This document shows, in pieces, positions 32,157 to 39,372 of a DNA stretch of 39,372 nucleotides. Numbering within the stretch: the first letter of the stretch is position 1; every line of letters begins with the position of its first letter. Below the pieces are notes generated by a model. That model worked only from the letters and a program-made list of their open reading frames with translations, did not search any database and was not told the origin of the DNA. Where the stretch lies: contig JAJZIJ010000024.1 of NCBI GenBank assembly GCA_021810625.1, forward strand, positions 1 through 39,372, read 5' to 3'. Origin of the DNA: Acidobacteriota bacterium. Lineage in GTDB: Bacteria > Acidobacteriota > Terriglobia > Terriglobales > Acidobacteriaceae. Position numbers and translations under genes: made by a program.

Positions 32157-32792
32157 CTAGCCCTTTTGGAGAAGGAAGGGATTGCTCTCGCGCTCCTGCC
32201 CAATCGTGGTGGCGGGGCCGTGGCCGGGAAGGACGCGGGTTGCATCCGGCAGTGTGAGTATGCTCCGGTGCAGGGAGTGGATCAGAGCGGAAAAATCTCC
32301 GCCCGGCAGGTCGGTGCGTCCAACGGAGCCAGCAAAGAGCGTGTCGCCAGCCAGCAGCAAATGTTGTTCCGGCAGATGCAGGCAGATGCTGCCCTGCGTA
32401 TGTCCGGGCGTGTGCAGAATGTGCGCCGTCTCTCCGGCGACCATCAGTTGCAGCCCGTCTTCGGCGCTGACATCGGGTGGTTGCACTTCTGGCGGCGCAA
32501 TGCCCAGCCATCCCGCCTGCACATCCATCATTTTGAGCAGCGGCAGGTCGAGCTGGTTCATATAAATGGGCGCTCCGGTTAGCTTCTTTAGCCTCGCTGC
32601 GCCGCCCACATGGTCAATGTGCGCGTGGGTGATGAGAATTTGCTCCACCTGAAGCTGATGTTTTTCAAGCAGGCGCACGATGGCGGAGATATCATCGCCG
32701 GGATCGATGACCGTGGCCTTGCGCGTGATGGGGTCGCCAAGAATGCTGCAATTACACTGCAACGCGCCGACGGGAAGAATCTCATGGATCAT
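32157..32792 (-). CDS. metallo-beta-lactamase-fold hydrolase (glyoxalase II-like)
   Basis: The 211-residue protein has the metal motif THAHIDHVGG, later His residues in HTPGHTQGS, the bridging Asp in LLAGDTLF and a last His in VLPGHGPAT, so both zinc sites are complete. The length and GDTLFAGSVGRTDLPGGD match the YcbL-like short glyoxalase II group, which hydrolyses thioesters such as S-lactoylglutathione analogues or persulfide adducts; the true substrate is not known. Relatives begin MIHEILPVG, so I use ATG 32792, although it has no clear ribosome binding site; ATG 32837 would add 15 residues. It lies downstream of secG. Confidence 0.85.
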   Translation of the reverse strand: MIHEILPVGALQCNCSILGDPITRKATVIDPGDDISAIVRLLEKHQLQVEQILITHAHIDHVGGAARLKKLTGAPIYMNQLDLPLLKMMDVQAGWLGIAPPEVQPPDVSAEDGLQLMVAGETAHILHTPGHTQGSICLHLPEQHLLLAGDTLFAGSVGRTDLPGGDFSALIHSLHRSILTLPDATRVLPGHGPATTIGQERESNPFLLQKG

Positions 32793-32871
32793 AAGAAGAT
32801 GGTCGAAATTCGGTAGTGGCGCAGGGGGGAAGGCCATCCCGTAGGGTCTGGAGCCGCGCTTCCCTCGCAGG

Positions 32872-32905
32872 CGCTTACGGCGGGACTTTAGTCCCGCCGT
32901 AAGCG
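32872..32905. repeat. 16-bp perfect hairpin of the 'cgggactttagtcccg' family
   Basis: The two 16-base arms (32872-32887 and 32890-32905) pair perfectly around TT. The core shares ggcgggact/agtcccgcc with the repeat inside the aminotransferase gene at 16398-16417. It lies between the end of secG and the MBL-fold gene on their coding strand. There is no T run, so it is an extragenic palindrome rather than a standard terminator, although it could slow transcription or shield the secG mRNA end. Confidence 0.7.
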
Positions 32906-32922
32906 GGCCAAGGGTCACGCCC

Positions 32923-33231
32923 TTATTTCTTTGGAGTTGCCGGACTGCCGGTTGTAGCCGACGGAGACGAAAGTCCGCGTAGCACGGAGTTGCCAGTGCT
33001 GCGGCGCGCATCCAGCACGGTCAGGCTTACGGAGGTGAGCATGAAGATGATGGCTGCCCAAGTGGTCACCCGCGTCAGCAGGTTGGTGGTGCCACGCGGG
33101 CCAAAGGCGGTTTGCGAACCCTGGCCGCCAAAAGCGCCCGCCAAGTCGGCCCCGGTGCCCTGTTGCAACAGGATGACACCGATCAGGACAAAACAAACGA
33201 TAACGTGCAAAACAGTAAAAATAATAATCAT
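32923..33231 (-). CDS. secG: protein-export membrane protein SecG
   Basis: SecG is the small helper subunit of the SecYEG translocon. The 102 residues show two transmembrane helices (about 2-22 and 52-72) joined by the conserved cytoplasmic loop LLQQGTGADLAGAFGGQGSQTAFG, followed by a polar Ser/Thr/Pro-rich tail. ATG 33231 starts the protein at MIIIF, as usual; the open frame continues upstream into the tRNA and is not used. It follows tRNA-Leu by 96 bases on the same strand. Confidence 0.92.
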   Translation of the reverse strand: MIIIFTVLHVIVCFVLIGVILLQQGTGADLAGAFGGQGSQTAFGPRGTTNLLTRVTTWAAIIFMLTSVSLTVLDARRSTGNSVLRGLSSPSATTGSPATPKK

Positions 33232-33327
33232 GGAACGCTGCTTTCGCGTGGCGGAGGGAACCTTCCCCGGCCTATGCGCAGGAATTTTCAGGAGATCATT
33301 TCGATATCCAGTTTGCGTGGTAACGTT

Positions 33328-33412
33328 TGGTGCGGAAGAGGGGACTTGAACCCCTATGCCTTGCGGCGCTAGCACCTCAAGCTAGTGCGTCTGCCAATTT
33401 CGCCACTTCCGC
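33328..33412 (-). tRNA. tRNA-Leu (anticodon GAG)
   Basis: On the minus strand the 7-bp acceptor stem GCGGAAG/CTTCCGC closes an 85-base tRNA ending in an encoded CCA. The anticodon stem CTAGC/GCTAG encloses the loop TTGAGGT, giving anticodon GAG for CUU/CUC leucine codons. The T arm reads AGGGGTTCAAGTCCCCT, and the variable region is long enough for a class II tRNA. It stands between the outer-membrane factor gene and secG. Confidence 0.95.
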
Positions 33413-33432
33413 ATGAGACGTACGCAATCACA

Positions 33433-33438
33433 AATATA
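33433..33438 (-). promoter_or_regulatory. possible -10 box of the tRNA-Leu promoter
   Basis: On the minus strand TATATT lies about 21 bases before the tRNA 5' end, a suitable distance for a short leader. No good -35 box is seen. Confidence 0.3.
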
Positions 33439-33471
33439 TCATCCCCCTGCGCGGAGATGCACCCGCGAATC

Positions 33472-34761
33472 CTACTTCTGACTTTTCACCCAGTCTTCCA
33501 GTCCGCCGGTGAGACGCAGCAGGCCAAGCTGCACACGCTCCACCTCGAAGTCCGCGTTGAGCATGTCGATGTAGCCTGTGCGCTCGTCGATGCGGGATTG
33601 CTCGGCCTGCTTGGGTGTAACCGCCGGAGCGGTTGAGGAGCCGGTTCCGTTCTGCATCTGCGTCAGCAGGCTGTCGAGCGTGTCTTTGGCGAGTTCCTGT
33701 TTCAAGGTTGCAACTTCCTGTTTTGCCTTGAGTTCGCGCAGTTGATGCCACAGCGCAAGATTTTTCTCCGAGACCTGAATCTTGGTTTGCAGCGCTTGAT
33801 GGCGGGCTATTATGGCATCCGCGTCGGATTCGATTCCTTTGGCTCTGTGAATGGGATCGAACAATGGCCAGACAATCTGGACTTCAAAGCCAAAGTTGTT
33901 TTGCTGGAAACTGGTGTAATAGTTCTGATAATTGTTGAAGGTGGAGAACAGGCTGTATTGCGCGATCTGCTCGAACGTGGGCAGATAATTCTGGTGATCG
34001 TCTCCATGTGCCGTGTATTGGCGCGCATCCGCCGTGGCAAAGGCCGCCTGCACCGCAGGATTTTGTTGCGTGGGCTGGCTGGGCGTGGAGATATCCAAAT
34101 CGGGGAACGCAGGAATGCTGCTGGCATCCAATGTGAGCGAGTTGGCGGGCAACCCCGTCAAGTTGGAGATGTGCTGGCGAAGCTCCTCGGCGCGGTCGCC
34201 CAACTGGATTTTTTGCAGATGCATTTGCGCGCGCGTCAGGCGGGCGCGGGTCTCTTCCACGCGACTGTCCATGCCCGCCGCGACACGATTTCCCACGATG
34301 GCGATAAGCTGATCCGCGTCGTTGATGGCCTCATTGAGCGCGGCAATCTGGCGGTTGGTCTTATCCAGTTCCAGATAGGCGGTTGCCGTGTCCAGAATGA
34401 CCTGTTGCCGCGCATCCTGCAACGAAAAGATCGCGGCCCTCAATGCCGCGCGCGCGGAGCGAATATAGTCCGGTTGAGAAAAACTGAAGACCAGGGATTG
34501 AGAGTTGGCATTAAAAAGATTTGGAGTTCCCAGAGGAAATCCCATTGAGTAGCCCAGGCCGGCACCGACATAAAGATTCGGGATGTAGGCGGCGTGTGTC
34601 TCCATCAGCACACCGCGCGCGCGAATCTGCTCGGCCTCCGCCATGCGAACTTTGCTGCTGTCGCGCAGCGCCAGATCGACGGCGGAAGAGAGCGAGACCT
34701 GGGCGCAGGCCGCCGCTCCCAATACAATCCAGATCGCCATGCCTGCCAACATCTTCTTCAA
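33472..34761 (-). CDS. TolC-like outer-membrane efflux protein
   Basis: The 429-residue product has a signal peptide (MKKMLAGMAIWIVLGAAACA) and the OEP/TolC pattern: two repeats of long coiled-coil helices, AVDLALRDSSKVRMAEAEQI to AYLELDKTNRQIAALNEAI and AIIARHQALQTKIQVSEKN to EVERVQLGLLRLTGGLEDW, separated by amphipathic beta segments (LYVGAGLGYSMGF; FGFEVQIVWPLFDP). Such proteins form trimeric channels through the outer membrane and periplasm. AAAC before the cut site may be a weak lipobox, so a lipoprotein form is possible. The start is TTG 34761 behind AAGGGAGC, with ATG 34752 as alternative. It is the last gene of the adaptor-TPR-channel set. Confidence 0.88.
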   Translation of the reverse strand: MKKMLAGMAIWIVLGAAACAQVSLSSAVDLALRDSSKVRMAEAEQIRARGVLMETHAAYIPNLYVGAGLGYSMGFPLGTPNLFNANSQSLVFSFSQPDYIRSARAALRAAIFSLQDARQQVILDTATAYLELDKTNRQIAALNEAINDADQLIAIVGNRVAAGMDSRVEETRARLTRAQMHLQKIQLGDRAEELRQHISNLTGLPANSLTLDASSIPAFPDLDISTPSQPTQQNPAVQAAFATADARQYTAHGDDHQNYLPTFEQIAQYSLFSTFNNYQNYYTSFQQNNFGFEVQIVWPLFDPIHRAKGIESDADAIIARHQALQTKIQVSEKNLALWHQLRELKAKQEVATLKQELAKDTLDSLLTQMQNGTGSSTAPAVTPKQAEQSRIDERTGYIDMLNADFEVERVQLGLLRLTGGLEDWVKSQK

Positions 34762-34867
34762 AATCTATTTGCTCCCTTTTCGTGATGCCATGCCTGTTAA
34801 GGCTGATTCTATATGGCCGCAGAGATTCGCCCAATGGCAAAGGGCGATTCAGGCGCCGCGTGTCCCA

Positions 34868-35851
34868 TCAAGTATGTCCAACAGCGTAGCCACTGGCCAG
34901 TGCCTTCGCGGCGGCAAACTCCTGTTGCGCTGCCACGGTCTTCCCCTGCCGAGCCAGCAGTTTGCCCAGCAAGGCGTGAACCTGGAAGGCTGGTGCCTCT
35001 TCCGACAAATGCGCCGATGCAAGATACTGGCGCAACAGTTGTTCTGCCAGAGGAAGGTTCTGCTTGCGTCGGATCAGGATGGAAGCGCCGTCCACCAGCG
35101 CGCTGTCGTTGTTTGTGTCCGCGGCCATGCCGTTCCGAATGGCTTGCTCCATTGCAGGGAAGTTTTTCCGTCGGGCGTAAAAGGCAGCCATGTCCATCCA
35201 CGCCAGTGCGGGGGACTTGGCTTGCGCCACTGCCAGCTTGAGTTCCCGCTCCGCTGTGGCCGGGTCATCTTCCTTGCTGGCAATTGTGGCCAGCATCCAG
35301 TGATATTTTTCTGCATTCAAGGGTTGCAGTTGCCGGGCAATGGCCTGCGCCTTGTCCAATCCGCCGCCAAGAAATCCTGGCGCATCAACAAAAAATTTTC
35401 CGAGATCGCAAAGGGACGCGACATTGCGCGGGTCGAGTTGCACCGCCGTTTGAAACTCTGTGTGAACCTTTCTGGCTAGACCAGGTGCCGTTAGCAGAGA
35501 GGCGCGTTGCGCCTGTTGGCCTATGCTGCGACCCAGCCAAAGGTGAAATTCGCTATTGCCGGGCTGCATCTGCACGGCGGTCTGGCATTCCTTTACGGCC
35601 TCTGTCCAGCGTTGCTCCTGGTCATAGACACGACAGAGCAGGTTGTGTGCAAGTGCATCCTGCGGATTCGCAGCCAGGATTTTTTGCAGAGAGAGGATGG
35701 CATCGTTGGCGTGCCCGCTGTTGAGCAGGGAGAGAACAGGGGTGTTGGCGCTGCTGATGGGATGGCTTTTCATCCGGGCGCACAGGGACGGTGGCAGACA
35801 GATAGCTGCGACCAGCAGGGCGATCCACGGTTTGAAGTAAATATCCGGCAC
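34868..35851 (-). CDS. exported TPR-repeat protein
   Basis: The 327 residues start with a signal sequence or N-terminal anchor (FKPWIALLVAAICLPPSLCA) followed by tandem TPR units: ANDAILSLQKILAANPQDALAHNLL, RWTEAVKECQTAVQMQPGNSEFHLWLG, ARKVHTEFQTAVQLDPRNVASLCDLG, and two to three degenerate ones ending AQQEFAAAKALASGYA. TPRs bind proteins, so it probably works in the periplasm beside the adaptor and channel encoded on either side. It starts at GTG 35851, 2 bases after the adaptor stop codon, so translation is coupled. No catalytic motif is seen. Confidence 0.8.
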   Translation of the reverse strand: MPDIYFKPWIALLVAAICLPPSLCARMKSHPISSANTPVLSLLNSGHANDAILSLQKILAANPQDALAHNLLCRVYDQEQRWTEAVKECQTAVQMQPGNSEFHLWLGRSIGQQAQRASLLTAPGLARKVHTEFQTAVQLDPRNVASLCDLGKFFVDAPGFLGGGLDKAQAIARQLQPLNAEKYHWMLATIASKEDDPATAERELKLAVAQAKSPALAWMDMAAFYARRKNFPAMEQAIRNGMAADTNNDSALVDGASILIRRKQNLPLAEQLLRQYLASAHLSEEAPAFQVHALLGKLLARQGKTVAAQQEFAAAKALASGYAVGHT

Positions 35852-35853
35852 GG

Positions 35854-37155
35854 TTACGGGATGCTGCGAACGGCCATTCCGTCGCGCAAAGTGGAGCCAT
35901 CCGTTGCCGACAGCGCGACGGTGGCGTGTTCGTCGAGTCCAGAGAGGACTTCAACCATTGTTAAATTCAGTGCGCCAATTTGGATGGGAATTTTTTGGAG
36001 ATGGTCATCGACAACCTGATACACGTAGCTTTGATTGCCATCCGTGTGCAGCGCTTCGCGTGGGATGGTCAGGACATTTTGTAAATCATTGGTTGTTACG
36101 GTCAAGGTGACATTGGTATTGGGCAACAGCACGCCGTCGGCATCATCAACGGTGAGGATCGCTTCGCCAACATGTCGCGTTCCATACGTGATGATGGTGG
36201 AGGGCGTATGCACAATGTGACCATGCCAAACACGTCCTGGGTGGGCATCCCAGGCGATGGTGACGGGTTGGCCTACAGCAAGACGCCCAATCTCCGGCTC
36301 GTCAAAATAAGAGCGAATCTGGATGCGCGACAGATTTGCCAGTTTAAGGAGTGTGTCGCCCGCCTGGACGTATTCGCTGGGCTGCACCGGGATGGAGTAG
36401 ACGATGCCTGCAAACGGAGCGTGTATGTTTTCTTTCTGAAGCGTATCCAGCGCGGCTTGATAGGCCGCCTGGGCATTGGCAAGCTCGGCGGCTCCACGTT
36501 GTTGGTCAATGGCCGCGTAGCGTTGCGTCTTTTGCTGCTCCAGATTTTGTAGCGTGATATTGGCAAGCTTCAGTTGGCCTTGCGCGGCGGCTACTTCGTT
36601 CCGGGAGGCCGAGCCACTCCGTTCCAGCCGGGTCAACGCAGCCAGTGTGTCGATGATCTGATCTCGATGGGCGCGCGCCTGGGAAATTTTCGCCGCCAAT
36701 TGTAGTTGCTCTTCCTGCGTGCCGCCACGCTGGATGGCCCCCATTTGTGCCTGCGCCGCGCGCAGCGTGGACAACGCAGAGGCAACTTGCGCCCTGGTCG
36801 CGAGGTCATCCATTGTCAACAACAATTTACCCGCAGGAACATGCTCTCCCTCATGGACGTAGACGGCTTTTACTGTGCCTGCCACCGGACTGTGCGCTTC
36901 AAAGTTTTGTTGCGGTTCCACGTTTCCGTTGGTACTCAGCGTACTGATTAAATCCTGGTGCCGCGCCGTTGCCGTGTGGATCAAAACCGTATTCCCGATA
37001 AAGTGACGAACCAACAGCACCAACAGCACCAGAGCGGCGATCAGAGCGAGCCACAACATACGCCGCGATTTTTGGACTGTCGCAGTTGCCTGCACAGACG
37101 GAATTGCCTGCATGGATCTGGTTGCTTGCGCGGACGTGGATATTTGTACGGACAT
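35854..37155 (-). CDS. periplasmic adaptor (membrane-fusion) subunit, HlyD/RND type
   Basis: The 433-residue protein has a cytoplasmic N-terminus with degenerate Ser-x-Gln-Ala repeats (about residues 7-27), one membrane helix (about 34-49, LALIAALVLLVLLVRHF), a lipoyl half (VEPQQNFEAHSPVAGTVKAVYVHEGEHVPAGKLLLTMD), a long alpha-helical hairpin (about 105-210), the second lipoyl half (IHAPFAGIVYSIPVQPSEYVQAGDTLLKLA), and beta-barrel and proximal domains (VGEAILTVDDADGVLLPNTNVTLTV). Adaptors link an inner-membrane pump to a TolC-type channel. No ABC, RND or MFS-type drug pump gene adjoins it. ATG 37155 is the best start, though without a Shine-Dalgarno sequence. It heads the three-gene minus-strand operon, divergent from queF. 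Confidence 0.88.
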   Translation of the reverse strand: MSVQISTSAQATRSMQAIPSVQATATVQKSRRMLWLALIAALVLLVLLVRHFIGNTVLIHTATARHQDLISTLSTNGNVEPQQNFEAHSPVAGTVKAVYVHEGEHVPAGKLLLTMDDLATRAQVASALSTLRAAQAQMGAIQRGGTQEEQLQLAAKISQARAHRDQIIDTLAALTRLERSGSASRNEVAAAQGQLKLANITLQNLEQQKTQRYAAIDQQRGAAELANAQAAYQAALDTLQKENIHAPFAGIVYSIPVQPSEYVQAGDTLLKLANLSRIQIRSYFDEPEIGRLAVGQPVTIAWDAHPGRVWHGHIVHTPSTIITYGTRHVGEAILTVDDADGVLLPNTNVTLTVTTNDLQNVLTIPREALHTDGNQSYVYQVVDDHLQKIPIQIGALNLTMVEVLSGLDEHATVALSATDGSTLRDGMAVRSIP

Positions 37156-37308
37156 GGTCTGTAAAAGGTCAGTATATAGGACGCAGCGCAGTGGAAATGG
37201 ATGCAAGTTTCAGATCTGAAAAGAGGTTCCCTGCTGGATACGTCCTTTTTCCTGCAAGCGCGGGCAACGCAAACGGAATCCCAAGGCCAATCCCGGTACA
37301 ATCATCGT

Positions 37309-37722
37309 ATGACCGCCGCAGGCCCACGCTACACCGATGACCACGCCAAGGCCGGCCTCGATTTTTCATTTCCAGCCATTGAGACCTGGCCCAATCAATT
37401 TGCCGCATACGAGATTGTTATCGACGATCCAGAGTTCACCTCTGTCTGTCCCAAGACCGGACTGCCCGATTTTGGCACGCTCACGCTGCGCTATATGCCG
37501 CGTGAACGCTGCCTGGAGTTGAAATCGTGGAAGGAATATCTCTTCAGCTATCGCAATCTGGGAATTTTTCAGGAGAATATCGTCAATCAGGTGCTGGAGG
37601 ATGTCGTAAAAGCCTGCCATCCGGTCTGGGCCGTGGTGCGCGGAGATTTTCGTCCACGCGGTGGCATCTCCACGGGGATTGAAGCTCGATGGCCGCGCCC
37701 AGAGGTCGGGAACAGAAAATAA
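37309..37722 (+). CDS. queF: NADPH-dependent 7-cyano-7-deazaguanine reductase QueF (unimodular type)
   Basis: QueF reduces preQ0 to preQ1 in queuosine biosynthesis. The 137-residue tunnelling-fold protein shows the catalytic Cys in FTSVCPKTGLPDFG, which also includes the conserved Asp, the QueF motif LELKSWKEYLFSYRN that binds NADPH, and the C-terminal FRPRGGISTGIEA. It is of the short unimodular type. ATG 37309 fits the family length; the frame is open from 37201 but the extra residues are unlike the family. No preQ1 riboswitch is evident in the 150 bases upstream. No other queuosine gene lies in the window. Confidence 0.93.
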   Translation: MTAAGPRYTDDHAKAGLDFSFPAIETWPNQFAAYEIVIDDPEFTSVCPKTGLPDFGTLTLRYMPRERCLELKSWKEYLFSYRNLGIFQENIVNQVLEDVVKACHPVWAVVRGDFRPRGGISTGIEARWPRPEVGNRK

Positions 37723-37759
37723 TCCACAAGCGCAGAGCGGCCTGCTATGCTGAGCGCGC

Positions 37760-39010
37760 ATGGAAAAATCAGTTGCCGAGAATGGCGCAGGAAAACGCGC
37801 TGCCTGGATTGCGCTGGCGCTGCTGACCGCGCTCAACCTCTTCAACTATATTGACCGCTACATTTTGCCCGGCGTGCAGCCGTTGGCGCAGCGCGAGTTT
37901 CATGTGAGCGACGAGCGCATGGGCGCGCTCACCTACGCATTTTTTCTCACCTACATGCTGGCCGCGCCACTTACCGGATGGATGGGAGATCATTTTCCGC
38001 GCAAGCCGCTCATCGTGCTGGGCGCGCTGCTGTGGAGCGTGGCGACCCTGCTGACCGCCACGGCGCATAGCTACGAAACGCTGTATCTGCGCCACGCCAT
38101 TGTCGGTATTGGCGAGGCCAGCTTTGGCATCTTCGCGCCTGCGTTGCTCTCTGATTTCTGGCCGGAGGAGCAGCGTAATCGCATCCTGACATTTTTCTAT
38201 CTTTCGCTGCCCGTTGGAGCCGCGCTCGGCTACGTCATTGGCGGCACGATGGGCGCTGCTTATGGCTGGCGCGTTCCGTTTTATGTTTCCGCAGTACCGG
38301 GAATTTTGCTGGCGGGTTTGATTTTGTTTTTCATGCAGGAGCCGCAGCGCGGCGCTTCGGAGCATCTGGCTCCCACTGCCGACCGCGCCACCTACGCGGG
38401 CCTGTTTCGCAATCGCGCCTACTGGACGGCCACGCTGGGCATGGCCATGATGGTCTTTTCTCTGGGAGGCATCTCGGTTTGGATGCCGACCTTTCTCTAT
38501 CGCAACGGGGATTACTCGCTGTCGCGGGCCAATCAACTGCTGGGCGCAATCACGGTTGTCACGGGCATTGCAGGCACCTGGCTCGGTGGATGGCTGGCGC
38601 AGCGCTGGCTGCGGCGCAATCATGCCGCGCTGTATCTGCTCTCTGCCTGGAGCGTGCTGTTGGCGATCCCCGCCGCAATACTGACATTTTTTGGCCCACG
38701 CGCAGGCATGGTAACGTGGCTGGCTGTGGCGGAGTTCTTTCTGTTCCTAAACACCGGCCCATTGAATGCCGCGATTGTGAACTCCGTGGCCGCGCCGGTG
38801 CGCTCCACCGCGATTGCCATTGAGTTGTTTACCATTCACGCGCTGGGCGATGCGCCTTCGCCGCGACTGATTGGCTGGATCTCCGACCATAGCTCGCTGC
38901 GAATGGGACTGGCCCTGACGCTGGGGTCAATGGTGCTTTCTGGCGGATTGCTTTTCTTGGGATCGAGATCTGCTCCGCCGATGGATCTGAAGTTGGCCGA
39001 GACAGCGTGA
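37760..39010 (+). CDS. MFS transporter, Spinster-like
   Basis: The 416-residue protein has about twelve hydrophobic helices with LFNYIDRYILPGVQPLAQREF in the first pair and the MFS motif GWMGDHFPRKP between helices 2 and 3, then GIGEASFGIFAPALLSDFWPEEQRNR in helices 4 and 5, a combination typical of the Spinster (Spns) lipid, sphingolipid or glycerol-phosphate-like transporter branch. Substrate cannot be told. It starts at ATG 37760, 37 bases after queF, possibly co-transcribed, and ends 45 bases before the transposase remnant. Confidence 0.88.
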   Translation: MEKSVAENGAGKRAAWIALALLTALNLFNYIDRYILPGVQPLAQREFHVSDERMGALTYAFFLTYMLAAPLTGWMGDHFPRKPLIVLGALLWSVATLLTATAHSYETLYLRHAIVGIGEASFGIFAPALLSDFWPEEQRNRILTFFYLSLPVGAALGYVIGGTMGAAYGWRVPFYVSAVPGILLAGLILFFMQEPQRGASEHLAPTADRATYAGLFRNRAYWTATLGMAMMVFSLGGISVWMPTFLYRNGDYSLSRANQLLGAITVVTGIAGTWLGGWLAQRWLRRNHAALYLLSAWSVLLAIPAAILTFFGPRAGMVTWLAVAEFFLFLNTGPLNAAIVNSVAAPVRSTAIAIELFTIHALGDAPSPRLIGWISDHSSLRMGLALTLGSMVLSGGLLFLGSRSAPPMDLKLAETA

Positions 39011-39055
39011 CAGGCAAAGATTGAATCGGAATGAGTTGCGGGTGCTTGTAGATGA

Positions 39056-39372
39056 TCAAGAGGTTGTACCGATTTCGGAGCGGCTGATGGGCGGCTTGTA
39101 AGAGAGACTACCATGAGGTCGCTGGTGGTTGTGGTAGTCGGTCCAGGGCTTGAGGCATTGGTCGCGTTGTTCGGAGTCGATCCAGTGCTTTGCGTAGGCC
39201 CATTCGCGCAGCGCGGTCTGGATAAAGCGCTCGGCCTTGCCGTTGGTTCTTGGCGTATACGGTCGTGTACGACGGTGTTTGATCTGCATCTGCTGGCAGG
39301 CGAGTCGGAAGAGTCCGGAGCGATAGCTGGAGCCGTTGTCGGTGAGCAGAGCGCGGATGCCGATGCCGTGAC
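39056..39372 (-). mobile_element. IS481-type transposase, C-terminal part, continues beyond the window
   Basis: The frame is open to the window edge and encodes about 104 residues of a DDE integrase core: LLTDNGSSYRS with the second catalytic Asp, RRTRPYTPRTNGKAERF with the catalytic Glu, then LREWAYAKHW and HNHQRPHGSLSYKPP at the C-terminus. The YTPxTNGKAERFIQT and RPHGSL forms are those of IS481-family transposases, close relatives of IS3 OrfB. The 5' part and one end of the element lie outside. I could not define the terminal inverted repeat, which should be between 39011 and 39055. Confidence 0.88.

Noticed and set aside
32130-32170. terminator between hppA and the MBL-fold gene (AAGGG/CCCTT hairpin)
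   Set aside because: The stem has only about five pairs, the loop is large, and it overlaps the end of the MBL-fold gene.
37156-37308. preQ1 riboswitch ahead of queF
   Set aside because: I could not find the short C-rich hairpin plus A-rich tail of a preQ1-I aptamer before the start codon.
1-39372. CRISPR array, toxin-antitoxin pair or prophage
   Set aside because: No regularly spaced repeats, cas genes, paired small toxin/antitoxin genes or phage genes were seen; the repeats present are palindromes or operator boxes.

Overview
The window looks like chromosomal DNA of an Acidobacteriota bacterium, probably class Terriglobia (former subdivision 1). This is an inference from the moderately GC-rich sequence, the gene order and styles of several genes, and extragenic palindromes of the 'cgggactttagtcccg' and 'attctgagcgaagcgaagaat' types that I associate with that group. 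No rRNA gene is present to confirm it. Most genes are intact and tightly packed.

Region 1 (1-3170) is looser and more accessory-like: a Sel1-repeat protein that starts in mid-repeat, two small hypothetical genes on the minus strand, a hairpin-rich repeat tract, an outer-membrane beta-barrel protein and a DUF2127 membrane protein. Region 2 (3320-11237) is the front half of the division and cell-wall (dcw) cluster: mraZ, rsmH, a 39-residue membrane protein, an ftsL-like gene, a PASTA-type class B PBP (ftsI), murE and murF. Three AGTGG-type boxes spaced exactly 10 bp apart lie ahead of mraZ. The cluster stops at murF and meets genes on the other strand. Region 3 (11244-17012) holds carbon and amino-sugar metabolism: a secreted carbohydrate-esterase-like hydrolase, a secreted GH42 beta-galactosidase, a GlmS-like isomerase without the glutaminase half, and an aminotransferase that appears to carry an in-frame insertion of a palindromic repeat.

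Region 4 (17013-29770) is a self-contained NAD-linked [NiFe]-hydrogenase island. On the minus strand run hoxE-F-U-Y-H, a hydrogenase maturation protease and, last, a CsoR/RcnR-family sensor with the His3-Cys35-His60-His64 set of nickel/cobalt RcnR. Divergently, on the plus strand, run hypC-D-E-A-B-F and a NiCoT nickel permease, mostly with ATGA overlaps. The island thus encodes nickel uptake, cofactor assembly, C-terminal processing, the five-subunit enzyme and a likely nickel-responsive repressor. A proton-pumping pyrophosphatase with the K+-independent signature follows it.

Region 5 (32157-39372) holds a metallo-beta-lactamase-fold hydrolase, secG, tRNA-Leu(GAG), a minus-strand operon of periplasmic adaptor, TPR protein and TolC-like outer-membrane factor with no inner-membrane pump beside it, queF, a Spinster-like MFS transporter and the 3' part of an IS481-type transposase cut by the window edge.

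I did not find a plainly unprecedented system. The best leads are the small membrane protein with its hairpin inside the dcw cluster, the repeat embedded in the aminotransferase, the nickel sensor in the hydrogenase island, and the pump-less adaptor/TPR/outer-membrane-factor operon.
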